This document shows positions 56,071-64,000 of a DNA stretch of 64,000 nt, in pieces. How positions within the stretch are numbered: the stretch's first letter is position 1; each line of letters begins with the position of its first letter. The notes below the pieces were generated by a model. The model was not told the origin of the DNA. It did no database searches and saw only the letters and a program-made list of their open reading frames with translations. The translations under genes were made by a program, and so were the position numbers. The DNA is from JAFEDN01 sp963697455 (GTDB taxonomy: Bacteria; Pseudomonadota; Gammaproteobacteria; Coxiellales; Coxiellaceae): NCBI GenBank assembly GCA_963697455.1, contig CAVOOI010000024.1, forward strand, positions 60,183-124,182, read 5' to 3'.

Positions 56071-57024
56071 TTACATTTTGATCAAATAACGATTAATTCG
56101 CTCTACAATATTAAAAAATTTTGGCTGGTCACCAATATACAATGCAGACTTAGATTGAAATTCTTTGGCGTATAAATTTCTTATGCTCATATCAGGAATA
56201 GAAAAAGCTGAATTTTTACTCAAATTAATTTCATCTTTGGAGCGAAATCTCTCTATTTTATAGTTAAAATATTCCTCACTGCCGATAAAATCTAATACCC
56301 TTTTATTTTCTAGTAATTTGTAAACATCATAATAATGACGTAAAAAATTAACTGGCATTGATTGCTGCTCTTGTTGCAAACGATATTTAGTAGAAATAGT
56401 TTGTAATTTTTCAACGAATGTGTATTCGGGACAATAACACAAAACTTGCTTTGCACGATTATCCACAATGGACAAACTGAGGGAAAATGCCTTTTCAAAA
56501 GCCCATGAGGTTATATCACAAGGTAAATTAGGAGTCACATTATCAAAGCCCAATTCAAATATGATCCCCTCTTTTAATACTGACGTACTACTCAGAGATG
56601 AAGGATATTCCCCGCGGATTCCTGCATTGCGCATTTTTTTATTATCATCAAAACTATAATCACGGCAAAATTTAATCTCTGGAATAATTAATAAATCAGC
56701 AATGGTATCAAAAAATTTTCGACGGCTTTCAATGTGTTTAGGTTTATCTTGATTTTTTCCGATTGGTAAATTATCTTCAGCATTTGGATAAACTTGAATA
56801 TCAATATCTTCACTGAAACGCTCAATAATATTAAAACCTTTAGATAGAGAGGTTCCACCTTTTAACGCAAATTGAAATCCTTGTTGCTGCAATCCCCATA
56901 AGCAATGCATTATCCAATAATCTTTTTCAACTAACACAGGCAATATTTGCCGTTCATTCGCTATGACCTCGAATAAATCCTTCACATCCGGTAATTCATG
57001 CAAGAATATTTTTTTAATAATCAA
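56071..57024 (-). CDS. AbiEii/AbiGii nucleotidyltransferase toxin
   Basis: This 317-residue toxin of a type IV toxin-antitoxin (abortive infection) system has the nucleotidyltransferase core: VEKDYW (residues 32-37), LKGGTSLSKG (54-63) and RFSEDIDIQ (69-77), with the metal-binding D73 and D75. Related toxins transfer nucleotides to tRNA acceptor ends and stop growth during phage infection. The start overlaps the antitoxin gene by 11 bases, the usual toxin-after-antitoxin order. Intact. Confidence 0.9.
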   Translation of the reverse strand: MIIKKIFLHELPDVKDLFEVIANERQILPVLVEKDYWIMHCLWGLQQQGFQFALKGGTSLSKGFNIIERFSEDIDIQVYPNAEDNLPIGKNQDKPKHIESRRKFFDTIADLLIIPEIKFCRDYSFDDNKKMRNAGIRGEYPSSLSSTSVLKEGIIFELGFDNVTPNLPCDITSWAFEKAFSLSLSIVDNRAKQVLCYCPEYTFVEKLQTISTKYRLQQEQQSMPVNFLRHYYDVYKLLENKRVLDFIGSEEYFNYKIERFRSKDEINLSKNSAFSIPDMSIRNLYAKEFQSKSALYIGDQPKFFNIVERINRYLIKM

Positions 57025-57655
57025 TCCCCTTGAAAAAATTTTTGGTGGCTACTTTTCCATATTCTTTAACATATTGGTTTATTTTCTGACGATTAAATTT
57101 ATGGATATTACGCATTACTTGAGATTTAACGAAATCTTCATCCTCTGCCAGTTCACCCATATTATTGACTAAATCTACCAATAAGAACTCAGGTGTGACT
57201 TCGTTCGGAAATCCACGTGCTGGGCGACGAAAATCAAAAGTTTTATTTCCCAACTTAAATATACCATGCCTTTTGTGGTTATAAACGACTAAACGATTAT
57301 AGAGTTGGGTTAGCCCTAAGCCCAATGCATTATACTGATTCCAGGAAAACACCAAAAATACATCATCCCGTAAAAAGCATTGGATTAACTCTTCATCATT
57401 CGGTGGTAATACTCCAAAACGGGAAGAAGCTGGCTTATAATAGATGCCCGCCGCTATTTTCTTCAATACACCTTGGTCAGTCAGAGTAGCCAAATCGCGA
57501 TCGACTGCTTTAGAGAAAGCATTCATCGCTTCACGCCGATACACCCGGCCTGTCTTAAGATGAACTGCTAATTTTTGATAACTATGGGTGTGCATACTTA
57601 ATTTATAGCTTATTTTTTCTACTTTCGCAAGTTTTTTTATTAAAAATTCATGCAA
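57014..57655 (-). CDS. AbiEi-type antitoxin / DUF6088-like transcriptional regulator
   Basis: This 213-residue partner of the AbiEii toxin has an N-terminal winged-helix-like domain (about residues 25-80: AVHLKTGRVYRREAMNAF, RDLATLTDQGVLKKIAAGIY), which suits autoregulation of the operon. The C-terminal domain of the AbiEi/DUF6088 type contains VFSWNQYNALGLGLTQLYNR. The frame could start at 57655 or at the second ATG near 57595. It neutralises the toxin and represses the promoter by family analogy. Confidence 0.8.
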   Translation of the reverse strand: MHEFLIKKLAKVEKISYKLSMHTHSYQKLAVHLKTGRVYRREAMNAFSKAVDRDLATLTDQGVLKKIAAGIYYKPASSRFGVLPPNDEELIQCFLRDDVFLVFSWNQYNALGLGLTQLYNRLVVYNHKRHGIFKLGNKTFDFRRPARGFPNEVTPEFLLVDLVNNMGELAEDEDFVKSQVMRNIHKFNRQKINQYVKEYGKVATKNFFKGIDY

Positions 57656-57918
57656 ATAATTTTGATTTATAATTTATAACACGTTGATTATAAAAATATT
57701 TCTAAAAATTAGAATCAACGGATTAAAAATCCGATAATCCTCCTTATTTTTCGATTGAAGAGTTTTATAAGTGATTAATTTTAAATGAAATAAATTTAAA
57801 ATGTGGAGGCGTATCAAAAAAAAATGCAAAGTCGTGTCCTGCAAAAGTCCCTATGGCAAATTATTGAACAGTTGAAAAATTAGAAAGAAGTCTAGATAAG
57901 TTTTTGATTATTCTAATT
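57656..57918. other. AT-rich island edge
   Basis: This gap lies upstream of the AbiE operon and probably holds its promoter. At 57715-57728 CAACGGATTAAAAA repeats the core of the tRNA-Lys anticodon arm and may be a degenerate third attachment copy. No gene of credible length is seen. Confidence 0.4.
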
Positions 57919-57968
57919 TTATTTTTTGGGCCGGGCGAGATTCGAACTCGCGACCAACGGATTAAAAG
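57919..57968 (-). other. tRNA-Lys(UUU) 3' half, att-like copy 2
   Basis: Fifty bases identical to 55069-55118, again only the anticodon-loop-to-3' part of tRNA-Lys(UUU), without the 5' half on either side. Together the two copies flank the HNH and AbiE genes as direct repeats, like attL and attR of a 2.85-kb integrated element. Confidence 0.85.
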
Positions 57969-58007
57969 ACAGAAGACCCCGTGATAGGGTTTTCGGTTTT
58001 AGCCCAA

Positions 58008-58027
58008 AAATAGTTACGTAACTATTT
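58008..58027. promoter_or_regulatory. 20-bp perfect palindrome
   Basis: AAATAGTTACGTAACTATTT is a perfect 20-bp palindrome 40 bases beyond the right tRNA-Lys copy. It may be a binding site for an integrase accessory factor or a regulator. Confidence 0.4.
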
Positions 58028-58100
58028 GTTTTTTAATTTATTTTTTTAATTTGGATGCCCTTCACAACTTTGTATATTTTACTATAAAATCACTAAATCG

Positions 58101-58158
58101 TGACCCCTTATGGCCCCTTGATTCCGGCAAAATTCCGGCAGGGATTTTTTGAACAATT
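58101..58158. repeat. Direct repeat, right copy (~57 bp)
   Basis: Same-orientation copy of the block at 46057-46113, starting TGACCCCTTATGG and ending TTTTTTGAACAATT. It contains two ATTCCGGCA units in tandem. It lies just outside the right tRNA-Lys copy. Confidence 0.75.
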
Positions 58159-58315
58159 TTCTTCTGCATTGTCAAATGTACTCAGACTAACTGATTTTTA
58201 ATCCACTAATTTGACTAAAATTAATCCTCTATTTTCAGCTAATCAATAATCAGGCAGGAACTTCTAATGACCCCAGTTTTTGTCGCAAATTGTTAATTTT
58301 TGATATAATCCTCCC

Positions 58316-61300
58316 ATGTTGCTTACATTGCTCACGCCACAAGCCTTAAAAGCGCATTTTTCTACCGCTCATTATCATCGGGGCAATGACTATTATCTCC
58401 AGAAACGTGTGCAGCAGTTAGCCGTCAATACTGACCGCAGGGGTAACACGATTATGGCGCTGGTTCAGGGCAGCCGTTCGCAACCTTACCGAGTTCACAT
58501 ACAGATCAAGGGTTCTCAGCAGAAATTGACGATGCGCGATACCTGCTCCTGTCCTCTCGCGACCCATTGTAAACACATCATCGCCACACTGCTCGCGGCC
58601 CTCCATGATTCGCACAAAGTGACTGTCAACACACCCAAAGCGCCACCTCCGCCACAACCTGCTTTGGATTCTTCCATTGCTCAGTGGCTACAACGGCTTG
58701 ATCGAACTATCGCTCAGGGAAAAAATCCGTTGACGGTGGATGAGTCTTATAGTTTATATTATATGCTCAAAACGGCGGCTTACGATCCCACGGAATTGAG
58801 TGTTGAGTTATGTCTGATCAAACGATTAAAATCCGGAGCATTGGGAACCCCCAGAAAATTCAGTCCAACCGCTGATTCTTCTCAAAGACATCTGTATCCC
58901 GCGGATCAGGAACTGCTGGTGCAATTAGAAACCGCGAGGCGGCACGCCCGTCAAACCATTTATTATGCCGACACGTTTCCACTCCAAAAAAACTACGGCG
59001 AAAAATTATTGACAGCGATACTGGCGACCAAACGCTGTCACTGGCTGTCGGCCGCGCTCCCGCCACTCCGTTTAGCGCCCGCCAAAACCGCCCGGTTTGA
59101 CTGGCAATCCGATGAGTCCGGCTGCCAAACCGTGCGCCTGATCCAGCCCGAAGGCTGCGACCATATTGTGTTGCTAGATCAGCTCTGGTATGTCGATAAA
59201 AATCAGTCGCAATTGGGATTACTGGAAACCGGACTGGATCCGCAGGTCGCCCGATTACTCCTGTCCGCTCCGAAAATACCACCAACGCAGGCAAAAGCTG
59301 TCGCCGACTGGTGGCAAGCGCAAGCACCGTTGTCACCGATGGTGCAACCTAAAACATTCATTACCACCGCGCCGGAGAAGGTCAAGCCTACACCCTGCCT
59401 ACACCTGTTTCCAAAAGCCATTCAGCTGCCGGGCGATTACAAAAATCATTGGCAACCGGTCTCAGCGACTCAACCGCTGGCGGCGCTCAGTTTTCGTTAT
59501 CGCCGCCAGACGGTCGCCTGGGAAAATCCCGGCGACACCCTGCATCAAATAGAGAATCAACAGTTAACGCCATTGATTCGCGATAAACTACGCGAAGGGC
59601 AGGCTTTCAATAAACTCATTGACCATGATCTTCTCCCCATTAATCAGCACCCGGATTTAGCTCGTTTAAATTCAGCCTACAGCCAATATTTTTTAGTCGG
59701 TCATGACCGTCGGGATCCCCTGAAGTTCAGCCTGGAGGCGTTGCCGCGTTTGCGCGCACAGGGCTGGGAGATTGAAATCACCGACGATTATCCGTATCGG
59801 GTGATCGACGCTCCCCTCGAAGACTGGTATTCCGATATTGAAGAAGACCGCGGTTACGAGTGGTTTTCACTGGAACTGGGCATTATCCTTAACGGCGAAA
59901 AAATCAATCTGCTGCCCATCCTGCAACAACTAATTCAGCAATCAGGTGGAAATAGCATCGCATTGCTGAATGCATCCGCGCCGATTCCAGTCCGTTTGGC
60001 CGATGGCCGCTTTCTCGCACTACCGGTAGATCGTGTGCGGCATATTTTAAATATTCTGATCGAGCTATACGACAGCGACAGCCTGACCGATGAGCAACGG
60101 CTGCGTTTATCGAATCTACAGGCTCTGCGCTTGCTGGAACTGGAAGCAGCAATGGATTCGGCGCAATTACGCTGGTTTGGCGGCGAGCGCCTGCGGCGAC
60201 AGGCGGCTAAAATCGCTGATTTTAAGGGTATTGTGCCGGTCAAGGCTCCGCCGGAATTTCAGGGCGAGTTGCGCCCCTATCAACAGGAAGGGTTAAACTG
60301 GCTGCAATTTCTGCGCGAATACGAATGGGGCGGCATTTTAGCCGATGATATGGGGCTGGGAAAAACCGTGCAGGCGCTGGCGCACCTGACAGTTGAAAAA
60401 GTCAGTGGCCGCATGAAAAATCCCAGCCTGGTGATCGCGCCGACCAGTCTGATGTTTAACTGGCGCTGTGAAGCGGAACAGTTTGCACCAGAACTGAAGG
60501 TGCTGGTGTTGCACGGCGCGGAACGAAAAAACCAGTTTGAGCAGATGGCGCAATCCGATCTGGTATTAACCACCTATCCCCTGCTGATTCGCGATAAAGA
60601 GCAGTTATTAAAGCAGGATTTTCATCTGCTGATCCTGGACGAAGCGCAGTTTATTAAAAACGCCAAAAGCCTGGCGACGCAGATCGTGCAGCAAATCCGC
60701 GCCAATCATCGCCTGTGTTTAACCGGTACGCCGTTAGAGAATCATTTAGGCGAGCTATGGTCGCTGTTTCATTTTATGATGCCCGGATTATTGGGCGACG
60801 CCAAACAATTTCAACGCCTGTTCCGCAAGCCGATTGAAAAAGAACAAAATACTGAACGCCGCCAGCACCTGGCGCGCCGCATCGCGCCATTTTTATTGCG
60901 GCGCACCAAAGACAAAGTGGTGCGAGAATTACCGGATAAAGTAGAAATGGTTCGTCACGTTGAACTCAGTGGTGCACAACGCGATCTGTATGAAACTATC
61001 CGAATGACAATGCAGGAAAAATTACGGCGGGAAATCGCCGACTGGGATTGGCGCGCAGTCATATTATTATTCTGGATGCGTTGCTGAAATTACGGCAGGT
61101 ATGCTGCGATCCCCGGCTATTGAAAATGAAGACAACCCGGCAACAGCAGGCGGCTTCGGCGAAACTGGAATTACTGATGACCTTATTGCCGGAATTGCTG
61201 GAAGAAGGGCGGCGCATTTTACTGTTTTCTCAATTTACCGGCATGCTGGCGTTGATAGAAAATGAGCTGAATCAGCGCGGTATTCCGTACCTGATCCTCA

Positions 61301-61667
61301 CCGGCCAAACCAAAGACCGGGCAACACCGGTGCGGCGTTTCCAGCAGAACGAAGCGCCATTATTTTTAATCAGCCTGAAAGCGGGCGGTACGGGACTGAA
61401 TCTCACTGCTGCCGATACTGTGATCCATTATGACCCGTGGTGGATCCGGCGGTTGAAAATCAGGCCACCGACCGCGCTCATCGAATCGGCCAAAGCAAAA
61501 CGGTCTTTGTTTATAAGCTGGTGGCGAAAGGCACGGTCGAAGAAAAAATCCTGCAAATGCAGCAAAACAAGCGCGCGTTAATGGAGGGTTTATTTTCCAA
61601 TCCCACCGCCAGTAAATTACCGTTGAGCGAAAAAGATTTGCAAAGTTTATTTGAGCCTTTAGTGTAA
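58316..61667 (+). pseudogene. SNF2 helicase with N-terminal SWIM finger, frameshifted
   Basis: This ~1115-residue Swi2/Snf2 ATPase has an N-terminal SWIM finger (CSCPLATHCKHIIATLL, about residues 80-96). The helicase core has Walker A DDMGLGKT with K683, DEAQFIKN, LTGTPLENHLGELWSL, KAGGTGLNLTAAD and ENQATDRAHRIGQ. The frame slips twice: near 61044 (in ACTGGGATT, one G short) and near 61441 (TGGATCC where TGGAATCC is expected, one A short). Without those slips the protein is complete. It is the fused counterpart of the separate SNF2 and SWIM genes at 26858-30483. GC content is higher than in the island. Confidence 0.85.
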
Positions 61668-61810
61668 CCATCTGAGGGATGCTTAAGATTATAGTTAAAA
61701 TCGGCAACTTTGTTGCCGAATATGATGATAATCGGCGATAGTGACGCCGTCAAGAGCAATTTCTCGCAAATTGACAATGAGACTCCAAAGCCCTTCCGGA
61801 AATAAAGCAA

Positions 61811-64000
61811 TTATTTTTGTAGTAAAGGCTTTAAGAATTGTCCCGTATAGGAATATTTATTTTTGGCGATCGTTTCGGGCGTGCCAGTGGCGATGATTTG
61901 TCCGCCGCTCGCTGCCGCCTTCGGGACCCAGATCGATGACCCAATCGGCCACTTTGACCACGTCTAAATTATGTTCGATGACGACAATGGTGTTGCCGCG
62001 CGTAGCGTAAGATCGCATTAATACCGCCAGCAATTGCACAATATCGTGGAAATGTAAGCCGGTGGTGGGTTCGTCTAAAATATATAAAGTTTGACCGGTG
62101 TCGCGACGAGATAATTCGCGCGATAGTTTAATTCTGTTGTGCTTCACCACCAGAGAGCGTGGTGGCGCTTTGTCCCAACGAAATATAACCCAATCCCACT
62201 TCCATCAAAGTTTGTAATTTTATGGCAACGGCCGGTATCGCATCAAAAAACGACTGCGCGTCTTCTACCGTCATCCGATAACTTCATCAATATTTTTCCT
62301 TTATATTTGATTTCTAAAGTTTCACGATTATAGCGTTTACCTTTGCAAACATCACAAGTGACATAAATATCTGCTAAAAAATGCATTTCGACTTTAATCA
62401 AACCATCGCCTTCGCAGGCTTCACAACGCCCGCCTTTGACATTAAAACTGAAACGTCCGGGTTGATAACCGGCGAGCGGGCTTCCGGCGTCATCGCAAAA
62501 AGTCACGAATGGGCGTAAATAATCCAGTATAAGTGGCAGGATTGGAACGAGGTGTTCTTCCAATGGGACTTTGATCAATATCCACCACTTTATCTAAATA
62601 TTCCAATCCCGATAATTTCCCGAAAGGGGCCAATAAAATCCGCGATTGCGCCATTTAAATTGTAAAGGAATAGGGAAACAAAGTATCGTTGATTAAACTG
62701 GATTTTCCAGAACCGGAAACTCCAGTGATACACGTCATTAAACCAACCGGAATACTCACGTCAATGTTTTTTAAATTATTGCAAGTTGCTCCAGAAATAC
62801 TGATCATTTTTTTACAGTATTGGCAATGCGTTGTTTAGGAACTGCAATTGTTGCGTCCCGATAAATAATCACCAGTTAAAGAAGCGTTATTTTTTTTGAT
62901 TTGTTCCGGCGTCCCTTCGGCAACGACTGTCCGCCATGTACACCTGCGCCGGGTCCCATATCCACCACATAATCCGCCGTGAGAATGGCTTCTTCATCAT
63001 GTTCCACCACAATCAAAGTATTACCTAAATCCCGCAATTTCAGCAGCGTTTTTAGCAATCTGGCGTTATCGCGTTGATGTAATCCAATCGAAGGTTCATC
63101 TAAAATATACATGACGCCCACTAATCCTGAACCAATTTGGCTGGCCAAACGAATACGTTGCGCTTCGCCGCCAGATAAAGTGTCAGCGTTACGATTCAAC
63201 GTTAAATATTCCAGCCCCACATCCACTAAAAATTGTAAACGAGCATTCATTTCTTTAAAAATCTTGGAAGCGATCTCGCCGCGACTCCCTGATAATTGAA
63301 TGTGTGAAAAGAATTGCAAACTTTGACTGATTGACATCATCGTAATATTCCGGCAAACTTTTTCCTTCAATAAATACGTTTCTCGCCTCCAAGCGAAGAC
63401 GTGCGCCTTGACAGGTAATGACATTCACTGACACTCAAATATTTAGCTAATTCTTCACGCACGGTTTCCGAGTCGGATTCCTGATAACGCCTTTGCATGA
63501 TGGGAATTACTCCTTCAAACGGATGAGTCCGTTGCACTATTTTTTTAGTGGCGGAAAGATAATCAAATGTGATCGACTCCTCTTGACTGCCGTGTAAAAT
63601 AGCCTCTTGAATGCGTTTTGGCAAATGAAGGTAGGGCGTTTCAATATCAAAATGATAATGACGTGCTAGCGCTCGCAGCAGATGAAAATAATGTAAATGC
63701 CGTCGGTCCCAGCCCCGGATTGCGCCGTTGGCCAAACTGAGTTCCGCATTATGCACAATTTTTCCCGGATCGAAATATTGTCTGACCCCTAAGCCATCGC
63801 AATCCGGACAGGCGCCTGTGGGATTATTAAAAGAAAACAATCTCGGTTCCAGTTCTTCTAAATTTATATCCGCATTCCGGGCAAGCATAGCGTGCGGAAA
63901 AAACTTGTGTTCTTCGCCAGCCTTAGAATCCATGAATGCAATACTTGCCAATCCCTCCGCTAATTGCATCGCCGATTAAATGATTCCGCTAAACGCTGCC
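61811..64000 (-). pseudogene. uvrA: Excinuclease ABC subunit A, partial and multiply frameshifted
   Basis: UvrA is the damage-sensing ATPase of nucleotide excision repair. Recognisable segments in order are LEPRLFSFNNPTGACPDCDG (zinc finger), REELAKYLS, YLTLNRNADTLSGGEAQRIR (first ABC signature), DEPSIGLHQRDNARLL, VGGGRCEACEGDG-like KGGRCEACEGDG, KRYNRETLEIKYKGK, LDEPTTGLHFHDI and GNTIVVIEHNLDV, ending GQFLKPLLQK at the TAA at 61811-61813. The 5' end lies beyond the window. The segments alternate frames with at least six slips, some in repeated bases. Loss of uvrA would be surprising, so sequencing error is a serious possibility. Confidence 0.85.

Noticed and set aside
55069..57968. Two tRNA-Lys genes
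   Set aside because: Both copies lack the 5' half (acceptor, D arm and 5' anticodon stem), so they are 3'-end duplications and not functional tRNA genes.

Overview
The window is AT-rich gammaproteobacterial DNA. Housekeeping genes (transketolase, transaldolase, GalU, YjjG, YjbQ, UvrA) are mixed with many genes for eukaryotic-like proteins: ankyrin repeats, Sel1 repeats, a SET domain, and one protein ending in a CaaX-type lipidation box. LuxR-type regulators and several mobile or defence remnants are also present. This mix is typical of intracellular Legionellales (Legionella/Coxiella/Aquicella-like). That placement is an inference from gene content, because no rRNA gene or secretion-system gene lies in the window.

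Layout. 1-7.4 kb is a chromosomal core: the transketolase 3' end and tal, DUF488 and galU, yjjG and an AhpD-like gene, an M15 peptidase, a DUF1328 micro-protein, and a TIGR01777 epimerase with yjbQ. 7.4-11.8 kb holds two tandem copies of a two-gene cassette (Sel1-repeat protein plus Cys-rich membrane protein). 11.9-16.3 kb has a LuxR regulator, a large methyltransferase-like protein and an ankyrin protein. 16.4-19.7 kb is an alkylation-repair operon (Ada-AlkA, Ogt, MFS exporter). 19.7-26.8 kb has an isolated GC-richer ybgC, a small LuxR regulator, an unknown coiled-coil protein, pirin, a frameshifted alpha/beta hydrolase, a CPA1 antiporter and a secreted DG-repeat protein. 26.8-30.5 kb is a SWIM protein with a SNF2 helicase.

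30.7-45.6 kb is an effector-like region. It holds ankyrin proteins (one of 1677 residues with internal duplications), the CaaX-terminated protein, small hypotheticals and three frameshifted ankyrin-type genes, one fused to a Nudix domain. 45.6-46.6 kb is a graveyard of gene fragments: a possible AbiEi antitoxin, an Abi_2 toxin fragment behind a structured RNA-like region, and an RND efflux fragment. 46.6-55 kb carries a SET-domain protein and a 2123-residue protein with two AAA+ modules and a transglutaminase-like triad. 55-58.2 kb is an integrated island. Two identical 50-bp copies of the 3' half of tRNA-Lys(UUU) flank an HNH protein and an AbiE-type toxin-antitoxin pair. A separate direct repeat of about 57 bp at 46.06 and 58.10 kb brackets the larger block. 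58.3-64 kb holds a SWIM-SNF2 helicase and uvrA, both interrupted by frameshifts.

Caveat: at least eight genes carry frameshifts that look like single missing bases, often in homopolymer runs, and they are densest at the right end (uvrA). Either the sequence under-calls homopolymers or genes are decaying. The intact 5-kb and 6.4-kb reading frames argue against a uniform error rate. I have annotated the broken genes as one unit each and described the breakpoints.
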